The notes beneath the pieces were generated by a model. The model was not told where the DNA came from and made no database searches. It was given only the letters and a program-made list of their open reading frames with translations. A DNA stretch of 64,000 nt from positions 14,395,235 to 14,459,234 of the forward strand of contig NC_089325.1 of the NCBI RefSeq assembly GCF_036669915.1. The letters run 5' to 3'. Of the stretch, positions 21,468 to 32,078 are shown in pieces. Within the stretch, counting starts at the first letter, position 1; every line of letters starts with the position of its first letter. This DNA comes from Pocillopora verrucosa (lineage: Eukaryota; Cnidaria; Anthozoa; Scleractinia; Pocilloporidae). The position numbers and the translations under genes were made by a program.

Positions 21468-21811
21468 GTCCGGGCCATAACCATTTCTGGATACTTGATG
21501 ACGTCACCAACAGGGATGTCGTAGTGGGACATCGAGGAAACTCACTCATTACTTTATTCGAGCCCTAGCGACTTAGTTCCCTACCCATATCCCATGAAAC
21601 CTTGCAAAATTACAGAAGACAAGCAATTACACACAACAAGCAAAGAACTGACGGTGGTTGCGATGACGAGAAGCAAAAATTCAGATGAAAAGTCGGGTGG
21701 AGGTCCACGTTGCGAAGGGCTCGATCGAGGAATAACCTCTATTTAGTTGAGGTTTTCAGGTATGCAACATTTTTTTTTTATTCCTAAAAAAAATCTTTTA
21801 AAAAACTAGAA
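21468..21811. mobile_element. 344 bp insertion of unknown family
   Basis: Only this unit has it, between GCAGTGCTGTCAACA and TCAACACGAAAATC, so TCAACA (6 bp) is duplicated at 21462-21467 and 21812-21817. It starts AGTCCGGGCC and ends in A/T-rich TTTTAAAAAACTAGAA. No terminal inverted repeat, tRNA-like box or coding pattern seen. Confidence 0.6.
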
Positions 21812-21990
21812 TCAACACGAAAATCTCTTTCGCGCCAAATTAACGTCACCGACTTGATATCTATGATAAGAGGTCATTAAATCTGGCTCCTAATAGGCTT
21901 TTTCGAATTGAGTTACGATTAAATCTGATAACGATACTGAACAGGCCATATTGAAATAGCTTCGAAATTTGAATGGAATATGTGCGTTTG

Positions 21991-22028
21991 GCTTCCGAAG
22001 TAAAGAGGTTACACGTCAGCCCGAAACA
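21991..22028 (+). pseudogene. Val-like tRNA relic, truncated
   Basis: GCTTCCGAAG through ACGTCAGCC is joined to CGAAACA, so the anticodon and T arms are deleted while the end of the acceptor strand and the following TTTTTT remain. Confidence 0.7.
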
Positions 22029-22911
22029 ATTTTTTCCCGAAAAAGAATTTTTTTTAAAGCAATAGAGTCTTAATATATGCTTCAATTCATTTAAAAAAAA
22101 ATGTAGCCAAGAGAGGTTATCCTCTTATGTTCTTAATTCAGATCCTAAGTGGACGGGTGTAGCATTTCACTATGGTATCACCAGCGATCCGTTGAGGATA
22201 AATTTTATCTCCCCTTACAGCAATAAAGATTGGAGTAAATTTGATTCAGGTTCTGCTATCGATTGGATCCTTTTTGAGCTGGTAGAGAGAGAGTTTAAAG
22301 CTGTTTATGTAATAAAAAAATTGTTCTTCGTCCTATTAAGTTTCCCTCAGAGAAATTTTTTTGTCTTGTCACAAGCTAAGGAAAACGGAAAAGTTCTGAG
22401 TCCTTATGAGAAGCTAAACCTTAGATCTTCGCATTCCGCCCTCGGATTCTCAAGCCCTGAGCCACAAGGACACAACGCTGCACTGGGTCATTGCTAGGTC
22501 CGCATGTGACATGTGTCTTTCATACTGCTAGGATTAACAATGTCGAAAGGGTCCTGCGTGTAAATAGAATAAGAAAGATAGTAAATACTAAGTTTGGTGG
22601 TGAGATGGAGAAAGATGTTTTTTTTAGTCTCGCCATGAGCTTTTGGACCAAGAAAAAGTTCTGAGTACCCTTGAGGAATTGAGTTTCCCTTGTTTAAGCT
22701 CGGTTACTTGCCGCCAGTTTTCTGTTGACTTGTGTTTGAGAAGATTCAGGCTGTTGTTGTTTTTTTTAACTCCATGTTGAACTGACGCAGTGAGCTTTAT
22801 TTCGGTCTTTATTATTTTCGAACCACTCTTGCTACCAGTGTTTTTTGACACAGGAAATGGGACAATTTATGAAAGTATATTAAATAAAGTTATGAGAAAA
22901 AGAAAACCGAA

Positions 22912-23009
22912 AGGCACCGATGGGATTTGAACCCATGACCTCCTGTTTACTAAAGGACAGACAGGCGACAGACTTAGACAGGCGCTCTAACCACTTGAGC
23001 TACGGCACC
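22912..23009 (-). pseudogene. tRNA-Thr (AGT) with ~24-base insertion in the anticodon loop
   Basis: Both halves of the Thr gene are present, but on the minus strand about 24 bases containing a copy of GCCTGTC are inserted after GCGCCTGTCTA and before AGTAAACAGG. Canonical tRNA introns lie one base 3' of the anticodon; this one is 5' of it, so it looks like a local duplication error. The acceptor starts GGTGCCG, still pairable through wobbles. Confidence 0.8.
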
Positions 23010-23633
23010 TCGCTTGGAGACGAAGGTACTGGTGTTGTAGAGGGGTTAATTTTTGAGATGGAGCCGGCCAAACAGTTAAGAAGTTTTTTGTGCGTTTGAC
23101 AAAAAAAAAAGGAATGCGAGGCTGATATAGCAAGGCAATGATATAAAAATGCCTTAATTCTGTTAGGACATACTTGCTAAAAGCTACCTTCAAAACGTGA
23201 GTGGCAACTGGTGCTTGTCGTTGTTGGATGATATAGAGCTTCATACAGTTCTTAAACCCAAAACACAGTCCAGGGATCATTACTTCAGTTATGGCAAAGG
23301 CAGCGAAAAAATTGAGGAATGTAGTTTACAACCGTCTGTAAACTTCAAGGTATAATACACCTAAACAAATTACGAAACAAAATACGAAACAGTGGAAAAT
23401 GTTCTGACCCCCTATTGATACTAACAACCTATCCCAGGGTGAACTACACGAAAGCCGCGGTGGAACTGGGATTAGATGAAACTTTTATGATGAACGAATT
23501 CCCTCCTTTGCTATCGATTAATACCGAAAATTGATAATTATAAAACTGATACATTCGTCATTTTTCTAAAGACTCTAAACATCTAAGATTTAGCAGACAC
23601 AATCTACTCCTTAATAGTAACACATATTCGGTC

Positions 23634-23707
<74 letters not shown>
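23634..23707 (+). tRNA. tRNA-Asn-GTT: tRNA-Asn (GTT)
   Basis: Same sequence as the 11508 gene through the mature part. TTTT lies at ATATTTTACACC. The preceding Thr in this unit is interrupted, so Asn is the first sound gene after Asp. Confidence 0.96.
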
Positions 23708-23709
<2 letters not shown>

Positions 23710-24346
23710 ATTTTACACCTCAGCCAACCCTTTTGTTTTCTTGTTGCATGTTTTATATGGCCCATTTCTCGGTAAAAAATATTAATTGTTCTGTTAGCTG
23801 TTACAGAGTTACTAGCTGTGGCACTCAGATGCTCACGTGTTGGAAATCAAGTGCAGTCACGCCTTTACCATTAAGCCGAAAAAGACAAAAGTAGACTGGA
23901 AAACTCCAGTTTTTATAATTTGAAAGCTGAGATTCATTTCCTATCTGCCTTCATTATTTCTCCTTTAGTGTGGGATGTACGCACCCTAACTGTCATTTGT
24001 TTGAAGAAGCTTGTTTCATTGGTGAGATTGATGGTAGAGCAGTGGTGACTTATTTACGGGTTTCTGCCTGACATAGAGGTTGGCTCGGACAGCTCTCTTT
24101 CAAATGCAACTACCTTACCAGGAGCTAGGTAAACTTTGAGAAGCCGTTCGCTGTGATAATACTTCCTTTAATGTACACTCCTTGTAAACCGGATGAGATT
24201 GTCATTTAGACTTGAACAATGCTCCGAAGTGCGACCATGATCAAAACACCAGTAACACTAGTCTGTTCATGACGCAGGTGTTAACCCGCCCGCTTTAATA
24301 ACAGCAATGAATAAAATACCCTTTCTAAATCACATTTCACATCTCC

Positions 24347-24418
24347 GGCCTGTTGGTCTAGTGGCATGATTCTCGCTTTGGGTGCGAGAGGTCCCGGGTT
24401 CGACTCCCGGACAGGCCC
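24347..24418 (+). tRNA. tRNA-Pro-TGG: tRNA-Pro (TGG)
   Basis: Loop TTTGGGT, acceptor GGCCTGT/ACAGGCC, TTTT at CTCCTTTTGG. The retroelement in this spacer begins about 235 bases downstream. Confidence 0.96.
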
Positions 24419-24653
24419 GATAGTCCCTCCTTTTGGAAAACTTTCCCGAAATTAACAGACCGGTTGGTCAAACTTCCCTTAGATAACTTTATGACGACGG
24501 CAATCCCATAAAAGATAGATCTCATTTTGTTTTCCGTTTCTGGTTCCACACAAGCCCTTAACGTACCACTGAATTTTGTTTTTTTCAAGGAGAGCTCCCA
24601 TTACTTCTGTTTTTTTTTCTCTTAAGAGTACCAAACTTGGAACATTAGCTTAA

Positions 24654-25489
24654 TACATTTCGTAGAAAAGGTTGTGGTTATTCATCGTGTTTTTCGTTTG
24701 TCTTACGACGTAGTCACGTGTGATGTAGATCGCGACATTTCAACTGCATACTGTTAGTCTTCTTCAGGCAAAACCAAACAGCAGTGCCGTACCCGCCAAC
24801 GAGTTACTACTAGTGCGGTTTTGCCTTATGTCAAAGGTCTGTCCTAACAGCTTCGCCGTTGCCTACAACAACAAGGCGTACGTTTTCAAGTCTGAGACTA
24901 CGCTAAGATCTCAGTTAGCACGACCAAAAGATGCTGTCGACCCGGCTAAACAAGATGGCGTAGTCTACAGGATTCCCTGTAAATGCGGCAAGGTGTACAT
25001 CGGAGAGACTGAAAGACCTATGCAAGACAGAATTAAGGAGCACGATCGAGATATTCGATTCGCCCGTGCAACACCGAACACAAGCCGCTCTGGAACAGAG
25101 TAAAGTTTATTGATCGTGACCCTTATTACTACACGCGCAGGGTCAAAGGGGCAATTCATGTAAGACTTCACCCTAACAACATCAGCAGGGATAGTGGAAT
25201 AGAAATTCCAGAAGCTTGGATGCCCACGACAAAAACAACAACAACAACAACAGGAGAGGCGTGCGACAGCGGACCGCCAAGAGAGAAAATCACTGAGTGA
25301 ACAGCAAGGATCGAAAAGCACCAATCAAAGCTGTTGAATAACAACTAATCATAGCAGAGCATCGCTGTGATTAGTTGTTCATCATCGTCGCCTGAAGAAG
25401 ACTAGCAGTATGCAGCCGAAACGTCGCGATCTACATCACACGTGACTACATCGTGAGACAAACGAAAAACTTAGCTTTTATTTTTATCA
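24654..25489 (+). mobile_element. Penelope-like element, family III, short form with terminal inverted repeats
   Basis: Inverted repeats of 81 bp with a handful of mismatches lie at 24689-24769 and 25390-25470. Between them a frame reads GVVYRIPCKCGKVYIGETER, a GIY-YIG endonuclease start typical of PLE C-termini; the RT part is absent. The flanks resemble ACCCTAATTCA on both sides, matching the empty site at 7287-7297. Copies at the same site follow at about 32.7, 39.6, 45.9 and 56.0 kb. Confidence 0.82.
24813..25103 (+). CDS. GIY-YIG endonuclease fragment of family III PLE
   Basis: The 96-codon frame includes QLARPKDAVDPAKQDGVVYR, then KVYIGETER and DRIKEHDRDIRFAR, the GIY-YIG core with its Arg/Glu-bearing helix. 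It nicks target DNA for reverse transcription in complete elements. After ARATPNTSRS the frame leaves the pattern seen at 46319-46380 (SAVSEHAHNTEHK), so the domain is incomplete here. Confidence 0.65.
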   Translation: MRFCLMSKVCPNSFAVAYNNKAYVFKSETTLRSQLARPKDAVDPAKQDGVVYRIPCKCGKVYIGETERPMQDRIKEHDRDIRFARATPNTSRSGTE

Positions 25490-25788
25490 CCCTAATTCAG
25501 TTTCTCGGTTGTTAATAACATCCCTTGATTTAAACGCAGGCGAATCTAAAAAAATTCCGAAGGGCGGTTATTTTCGCTTTTTTCCGAATTTAGTTGTGTT
25601 AAATCTGATAACGATACTCCAGAGACAAACGAAAAACTTAGCTTTTATTTTTATCACCCTAATTCAGTTTCTCGGTTGTTAATAACATCCCTTGATTTAA
25701 ACGCAGGCGAATCTAAAAAAATTCCGAAGGGCGGTTATTTTCGCTTTTTTCCGAATTTAGTTGTGTTAAATCTGATAACGATACTCTA
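25455..25788. repeat. Recent 167 bp tandem duplication
   Basis: The block starting GAGACAAACGAAAAAC occurs at 25455 and again at 25622, almost base for base. It contains the right tip of the PLE and adjoining class G spacer. Confidence 0.85.
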
Positions 25789-25837
25789 GAGGCCATATTA
25801 AAGTAGATTCAAGTGTTTAACATAACATAAATAGCAG

Positions 25838-25910
25838 GTTTCTGTAGTGTAGTGGTTCTCACGTCCGCCTCACACGCGGAAGGTCGCAGGTTCGAGCCCT
25901 GCCAGAAACA
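25838..25910 (+). tRNA. tRNA-Val-CAC: tRNA-Val (CAC)
   Basis: Loop CTCACAC, acceptor fully paired. The D arm reads GTGGTTCTCACG where others have GTGGTTATCACG. The 3' flank AGAAAAACTTTGAAG lacks a clean TTTT close to the gene, so termination may be less efficient than for its sisters. Confidence 0.9.
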
Positions 25911-27266
25911 GAAAAACTTTGAAGCAAGAGAGTCCTTATAAATACTTAAGTTTTACCTCGACCAAGAATGTAACACATTTCAGATGTTTGTTCTTCCCTC
26001 CTGTTTAGTCACTATAGAAATCTTCACTTTCCACTTATTTACCTCCGTGAATGTGGTGAGGCAGTAGTCATACTATTGTTCAGGTCAGGTTGTAGAAACA
26101 GAAAAATAAAATAATGGAACAAGAAGCGTTAACATATATATGATATAACCAAACTCCATCATGGTTTGGTGACTCTTGATAACAATGGCTAATTCTTTTT
26201 TTTAAAGAAATTAAACTCTTAAAAGAAACTCACAAAGAATCTTTAAGGCTCTTAAAGAAACTCTTAAAAAAGTCGGTAAAGCAAGCTTAAAACGGCAGAG
26301 AACGCCGGAAACCACAACGGACACAAAAGATGTGAGTAAATTCTATTGATTTAACGTGTAAAATGTTCATATTTCGAAATATTTATCGTTGTAAATCGAC
26401 CATATTTCGTTCCCTATGCTACTCCTTATAGCATGTTCAAATTATCAACTGTTCCTCCGTAAGTTAACACCGAGTCACACAACATGTTACGCTTACATGA
26501 ATTAATCATTTGCTTTTTATCGAGACTTGAGCTTGGGACATCTTTGTCGCTTTGTTCATGTGAATCTGCACTCGAACTATCGCAAGAGGCCTTGCATCTC
26601 TCTGCTGTTTTTCTTTCCATATATTAACGAGTAAAGTTAGAAATTAACCAGGCGCTAATCTTGATTGGTCGATGTGCTCTCGTTGGGAGTCCTAGTTCGC
26701 AGTAAATTCAAACTGAAAATAGACTTGTCTGTGAAAACGCCGTGACAAAAATATGGAGCAGTTGAAGGCTCCAAGTAATGGGCTCCTGACTCCTCTTATG
26801 TTAAACAAGTGCTCAATCGGACTGGAAAAATGATCAGAAATGCGACTCTGATCGAAAGTCCAGGAACACCAGTCCATCCATAACAAATTTATGGCACACA
26901 GGTATCAATCTACCTGTTTCGGTAGAATAATAATAAAAATACCCTTTCTAGAGAATATTTGAGGATCATATGGTTTTTTTTTTTGAGGGGGGGGGGGTGT
27001 GGAGGGGGGATCAGAAAGGCTGTACTCCGGGTTGCAGTTTCTTGTTAAATGCGTATCTCCGCACTTTGTTTCGTTTTTATGTTTCAGGAAAGACCCCAAT
27101 GAGCAGATTTTACTATCCTAACGTTGTGGAAAAAGGGCAACAAGTTAAATGTAGCGGCGGGGTCCAGTTTTTACGCCAACTGTTGTTTTAACATCAAACA
27201 CGTCGAAATTAAGTCTATGCATATCAGGGGCTAGAGAAAATGTGTGCCATGTGAGGGATCAGGGTG
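25911..27266. repeat. Spacer classes H and A fused; Pro-AGG lost
   Basis: Contains the ~520 bp segment 26284-26797 and, after GAATAATAATAAAAATACCC, jumps to the G-run of class A with no Pro-AGG between. Identical jump at about 20040. Confidence 0.7.
26284..26797 (-). other. ~520 bp segment of class H that resembles a promoter plus first exon on the minus strand
   Basis: On the minus strand it has GACCAATCAAG (CCAAT-type box, near 26665), TTAATATATGG (TATA-like, near 26620) and then a 64-codon frame starting MERKTAERCKASCDSSSADS at 26620. Parallel segments at 19374, 34468, 40695, 47425 and 57730 keep only parts of this frame; the start or register differs. It is absent from the 7.9 kb unit. 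I do not recognise the protein. Confidence 0.35.
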
Positions 27267-27339
27267 GTTTCTGTAGTGTAGTGGTTATCACATCCGCTTA
27301 ACACGCGGAAGGTCGCAGGTTCGAGCCCTGCCAGAAACA
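27267..27339 (+). tRNA. tRNA-Val-AAC: tRNA-Val (AAC)
   Basis: Anticodon loop TTAACAC: position 32 is T instead of C, anticodon unchanged. The acceptor and T arm are intact. No TTTT occurs before ACCTTTTTTCC about 25 bases downstream. Confidence 0.92.
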
Positions 27340-27825
27340 TAGTGAATACTTTGTGTAGTCACCTTTTTTCCTTCTTTTATAAAGGCTTATTATGTTGCAA
27401 CATAGCATATCTCTCAGCAGATTAACAAATATAATCTATGTTATCGTATATTTTGTTTTTAGCTTTAGTTATCTTAAAAAGTTCTACGCTTTTGAAACAT
27501 CGAGACTTAGTAGCCCGCGTGGTTGCTTATATTTCTTTTGGACATCATGGTTGTGACAGCCCAAAGCACACGACAAGGCTACGTTGTCCATGCACGGATG
27601 TTTGACTGTTGTGTGCTCTGTTCTACTCTGGTTTGAGTGCAAGCATAATTGTGAGCCAAAATCTGTTACGTCACCGGTCAGCGGAAAGACTACTAAGCAA
27701 TAATCAAAATGGCCAGGTCTTTTGTTATACTCATTATAAGTGTAAGCATTACTCATCTTTAAGCGAACTTCGAATAACAATACAATCTTAGGCGTGAATT
27801 GCCTCCTACATAAAGAGGGCAAAAC

Positions 27826-28652
27826 ACTCACAGACCTACTACTACTACCGAAGCTAACGACAACGCAACTCATACGACCACAGCTACTGTACTATACATA
27901 AAGGGCATATCTGAGAACATCTCACGCATCCTACAACTATTCAATATCCGTGTCGCTCACAAATCTATTACCACACTACGTCAGTTACTGACTAGCATCA
28001 AAGACAGACACGAACCGAGGAACAGACAAGGAGCAGTATATAAGATCAATTGCTCCAACTGCCACGCCTCCTACATCGGTGAGACTGGCAAAAACCTTAC
28101 AACTAGACTGACTGAACACAAACGAGCGACGAGGAAAGGCGATGTCAACAATCACATTGCATGAACATCACCGACTTACGAACCACACTATTGACTGAGA
28201 CTCTGCGCAATGCCTTACCTACAGCGCCAACTACTTTCAACGACTGACCCTGGAAAGCTGGTTTACTAACTTGGAACAGACTCCCCTGAACAGGTGTCAA
28301 CCACTACCGGCACCATACAAACAACTCATCCACGACATTAACATTACAAACGAACCGAACAGAACGACCTACCTTCACTATCGGATCCAAACCGACCAAT
28401 CACGACTGACCTACGCCACTTGAGTCTTACAGCCGATAACATCAAGGCAAAGCTGACCAATCAGTGTACACAAATTGGACTAAGTACATTTGACTGACGA
28501 CAACCTTTTACTTGACTCTGATGATGACTTCTGCTCAGGTTGTCGAAACGTCAGTCACCACTACCGACAACAGTCCTTCTCAGGACTACACTCACCCGGA
28601 CGATCAAACTACACTATTACATGTTACCCCCGGGTTCAAACCATTTACTGTA
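27826..28652 (+). mobile_element. Penelope-like element, family IV, 3' fragment
   Basis: The plus strand reads, in short stretches, KGISENISRILQLFNIRVAH, then QGAVYKINCSNCHASYIGET and TRLTEHKRATRKGD, the linker and GIY-YIG endonuclease of a Penelope C-terminus; the reading is broken further on. A hammerhead-like CTGATGA...GAAACGTCAGTC lies at 28518-28556. It ends GTTACCCCCGGGTT...TGTATAATGAAGG; the same last ~50 bases survive at 58618-58665. Confidence 0.8.
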
Positions 28653-28865
28653 TAATGAAGGAATTATCCGATTCCAGACAACAAACTTGAACTGAGACAG
28701 AATTAAGGAAATCAGAGCGCAGGCTAAAAAAAAACATAAATTAATTTAGTTCTTACAGAGGGCACCCTCTTTAGTCAGGTAAGTCTTGGCAACAGAAAGG
28801 ACTAAACACGTATCCATAAAACCACCTATTAACAAAATAGTATTTACACTACATACATAGCGACA

Positions 28866-28937
28866 TCCTCGGTAGTATAGTGGTGAGTATCCCCGCCTAT
28901 CACGCGGGAGACCGGGGTTTGATTCCCCGCCGGGGAG
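28866..28937 (+). tRNA. tRNA-Asp with anticodon ATC
   Basis: The body is that of the Asp genes but the loop reads CTATCAC, so G34 is A. The B box is GGTTTGATTCC, losing the invariant C56. ATC would still read GAU, and after deamination GAC. Expression is doubtful because of the B-box change. Confidence 0.8.
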
Positions 28938-29248
28938 ACGCGCATCCTTTTAGTGTTTAACCGTATTTCCGAGATCAAGTTGTTTTTTCATGAACATAAG
29001 AAAGCGATATCAATAAACAGTGAGCTACAGTACAGGAATTACAAAAGATTACGCAGTGCTGTCAACACGAAAATCTCTTTCGCGCCATATTAACGTCACC
29101 GACTTGATATCTATGAAAGGAGATCATTAAATCTGGCTCCTACTGGGCTTTTTCGCATTGAGTTATGTTTAAATCTAATAACGATACTTAACAGGCCATA
29201 TTGAAATAGGAAATAGCTTCGAAAACTTAAATGGAATATGTGCGTTTG

Positions 29249-29320
29249 GCTGCCGAAGGAAAGAGGTTGCACGTCAGCCTGATACATGGAAGATCGCAGG
29301 CTCGAGCCATGCCAGAAACA
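29249..29320 (+). pseudogene. Val-like tRNA relic (GAT)
   Basis: Full length: GCTGCCGAAG, GTTGCACG, loop CTGATAC, GCTCGAGCC in the T arm, CAGAAACA, then TTTTTT. It shares A8 with all relic copies and adds AAGGAAAG in the A box. Confidence 0.72.
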
Positions 29321-30002
29321 ATTTTTTCTCGAAAAAGAATTTTTTTTAAAGCAATAGAGTCTTAATAAATGCTTCAATTCATAAAAAAAACGTAGCCAAG
29401 AGAGGTTATCCTCTCTTGATGTACTTACTTCAGATCATAAGCGGACGGGTGTAGCATTTCACTATGGTATCACTAGCGATCCTCTGAGGATAAACTTTAT
29501 TTCCCCCTTGCAGCAATAAAATTCTCTAGCCCTGAGCCACAATGACACAACGCTGCACTGGGTCATCGCTTGGTCCGCATGTGACATGTGTCCTGCATAG
29601 TGCTAAGATTAACAATGTCGAAAGGCTCCTGCGTGTAAATAGAATAAGAAAGATAGTAAATACTAAGTTTGGTGGTGAGATGGAGAAATATGTTTTTTTT
29701 GAGCTTTTGGACAAAGGAAAAGCTCTGAGTACCTTTGAGGAATTGAGTTTCCCTTGTTTAAGCTCGGCTACTTGCCACTAGTTTTCTGTTGACTTGTGTT
29801 TGAGAAGATTCAGGCAGTTGTTGTTTTTTTTAACTCCATGTTGAATGTTTGTGATTTTCTGTTTTTTTTTTCTGACGCAGTGAGCTTTATTTTGGTCTTC
29901 ATTACTTTCGAACCACTCTTGTTACCAGTGTTTTTTGACACAGGAAACGGGACAATTTATGAAAGTATACGAGATAAAAATTATGACAAAAAGAAAAACG
30001 AA

Positions 30003-30048
30003 AGGCACCGATGGGATTTGAACCCATGACCTCCTGAGCTACGGCGCC
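30003..30048 (-). pseudogene. tRNA-Thr with anticodon arm deleted
   Basis: Only 46 bases: acceptor, start of the D arm and T arm remain. The deletion joins CCTCCTG to AGCTACGG; CCTG occurs at both edges in intact copies, pointing to a microhomology-mediated loss. Confidence 0.85.
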
Positions 30049-30651
30049 TCGCTTGGAGGGATTAGATTTTAGATGGAGCCGGCCAAACAGTTAAGAAGAT
30101 TTTTGTGGGTTTGACAAAAAAACCGAGGAATGCGAGGCTGACATAAGGCAATGATATAAAAATGTCTTAATTCTGTTAGGACATGCTTGCCAAAAGCTGC
30201 CTTCAAAACGTGAGTGGCAACTGTGCTTGTCGTTGTTGAATGATAGAGAGCTTCATACAGTTCTTAAACCCAAAACACAGTCCAGGATCATTACTATATG
30301 GCAAAGGCAGCAAAAATCTTAGGAATGTAGTTTACAACCGTCTGTAAACTTCAAGGTATCATAAACCTAAACAAATACGTGACTCAGTCACGGTACAAAA
30401 TATGTAACAGTGGAAAATGTTCTGACCCCCTATTGATACTAACAACCTATTCCTGAGTGAACTACACGAAAGCCGCGGTGGAACTGGGATTAGATGAAAC
30501 TTTTATGATGAACGAATTCCCTCCTTTGCTATCGATTAATACCGAAAATTGATAATTATAAAACTGATACATTCGTCATTTTTCTAAAGACTCCAAACAT
30601 CTAAGATTTAGCAAACACAATCTACTCCTTAATGGTAACACATATTCGGTC

Positions 30652-30716
<65 letters not shown>

Positions 30717-30725
30717 TCGGGGACG
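30652..30725 (+). tRNA. tRNA-Asn-GTT: tRNA-Asn (GTT)
   Basis: One change from the consensus: CCCACTCGG for CCCACCCGG, turning the outer T-stem pair into G-T. Anticodon GTT. The nearest T-run downstream is CCCTTTTG about 25 bases away because ATATTTTAC became ATATGTTAC. Confidence 0.92.
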
Positions 30726-30885
30726 ATATGTTACACCTCAGCCAACCCTTTTGTTTTCTTGTTGCATGTTTTATATGGCCCATTTCTCGGTAAAAAATAT
30801 TAACCGGTAAGTCAAACTTCCCGAGGATAACTTTATGATAACGGCAATACCTTAAATCATAGATCTCATTTTAAAATATATTAAA
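30726..30885. repeat. Asn flank fused to class G spacer; Pro-TGG lost
   Basis: AAAAAATATTAACC continues directly as GGTAAGTCAAACTTCCCGAG, which normally lies just after Pro-TGG. The same joint occurs at about 55760, so the 30 kb and 55 kb units share this deletion. Confidence 0.75.
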
Positions 30886-30974
30886 GTTCACACGGCAACC
30901 AGGTGGACAATCAGACATAGTTTGAAGCTACACTGGTTTGCAGATTTAATGAATGTAACCGAAGAAGTTACAAT

Positions 30975-32078
30975 TCATAGACCCAACGTTTCGACACTCC
31001 TGTCTAGTGCCTTCATCAGGGGTGATCTAAAAGCTGCAACAAGAGGTCCTTTTATATGATCACTAATTAGCGGCCTTTTTTTTCTGACGAGGTGTAAATA
31101 GGCGTTAGGAAGCAGACCGCCATCGTCACGATTTAAAGGAGCGTGGGCGGAGTTAATGTGCCAAGCCTCCAAACAAAGGCGCTGGTGGTAACGCCGATTA
31201 GTGGTGATAATTTTAGAATTATCCCACCCAATTGTATGGTTGGTTAGGCAAGTATGCTCCGATAAAGCTGAATTTTCCTTTTTGCAAAGAAAAACCGCTT
31301 TTTGGTGCTCTTTTAACCGTGTACCAAACTGGCGTTTGGTCTGTCCGATGTATTCGTTATCACAGTCATTGCAAGGAATAGAATAAATGGCGTCGGTTCG
31401 TTGTTCTTTCGTGACAGGATCCTTAGGTTTGGCGAAAATATGCCCCAAAATCTGAAAAGGTTTTTGAGCAACTTTAACGTTGTGGCTATTCAAAATTCTC
31501 TTGATGGGTTCAGTAACATCCTGTATGTAAGGAATAACAGCAAAACCAGTCGCTGGTTCCCTTTCATCAAGAGCGTTACTATTTGTAACTGGTTTTTGGC
31601 AGTTACGGAGAAAAGTTTTTGTATAGCCATTTGCCTTTAGGACATTGGAAACATATTTCCTCTCCTCAGCCTTCGAATCGAGTGATGATGGTAGACAATC
31701 AGCCCTCCTAAGTAAAGTTTTGGCTACAGACTTTTTATGGCAAATAGGATGGTGAGAATCGAAAGCGAGGTATTTGTCGGTGTGGGTGGGTTTACGGCAG
31801 ACACTTGTCTCTAAATTACCCTGAACCCCTCTAGGCACATTTAAATCAAGAAAGGGCAAATGTCTATCCTTTTCACGTTCAAGGGTGAATTGGATCGACG
31901 GCTCTACTGAATTCAAATGCGACAAGAGGCGCTCCGCTTCATTTCCGGATACCGCAGAAATAACATCATCGACATATCGTTTCCAGAAAAAGGGTTTAAC
32001 CGGTGAAGTGGCTAAGGCCCTTTGTTCCACGTCTTCCATTACCATGTTAGCAATGACAGCAGAAACAGGCGAACCCAT
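30975..32078 (-). CDS. PLE protein C-terminal part: RT motifs B-C, thumb and GIY-YIG endonuclease (367 codons)
   Basis: It starts with motif B MGSPVSAVIANM, followed by motif C YVDD (35-38), FLDLNV, thumb-like sequence, and the GIY-YIG domain in roughly residues 229-320 (AIYSIPCNDCDNEYIGQTKR and TRLKEHQKAV). The endonuclease cuts target DNA for priming. The upstream RT part is in the overlapping frame 32039-32521, so the apparent start Met is an internal residue. Confidence 0.8.
   Translation of the reverse strand: MGSPVSAVIANMVMEDVEQRALATSPVKPFFWKRYVDDVISAVSGNEAERLLSHLNSVEPSIQFTLEREKDRHLPFLDLNVPRGVQGNLETSVCRKPTHTDKYLAFDSHHPICHKKSVAKTLLRRADCLPSSLDSKAEERKYVSNVLKANGYTKTFLRNCQKPVTNSNALDEREPATGFAVIPYIQDVTEPIKRILNSHNVKVAQKPFQILGHIFAKPKDPVTKEQRTDAIYSIPCNDCDNEYIGQTKRQFGTRLKEHQKAVFLCKKENSALSEHTCLTNHTIGWDNSKIITTNRRYHQRLCLEAWHINSAHAPLNRDDGGLLPNAYLHLVRKKRPLISDHIKGPLVAAFRSPLMKALDRSVETLGL
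30980..31019 (-). other. Hammerhead-like core at the PLE 3' end
   Basis: On the minus strand CTGATGA, GGCAC, 9-base loop, GTGTC, GAAAC, GGGTC: the same core with the same 5 bp stem as 8761-8800. Confidence 0.4.

Noticed and set aside
24813-25324. Overlapping minus-strand frame (24965-25324) as a separate gene
   Set aside because: It is the shadow of the GIY-YIG coding strand and contains only a low-complexity Cys run from a CAA repeat.
29542-29781. Conserved frame with NNVERLLRVNR and GGEMEKYVFFELL in each unit
   Set aside because: Copies at 17 and 22 kb break the frame, and flanking sequence is conserved to the same degree; kept only as a possible exon remnant.
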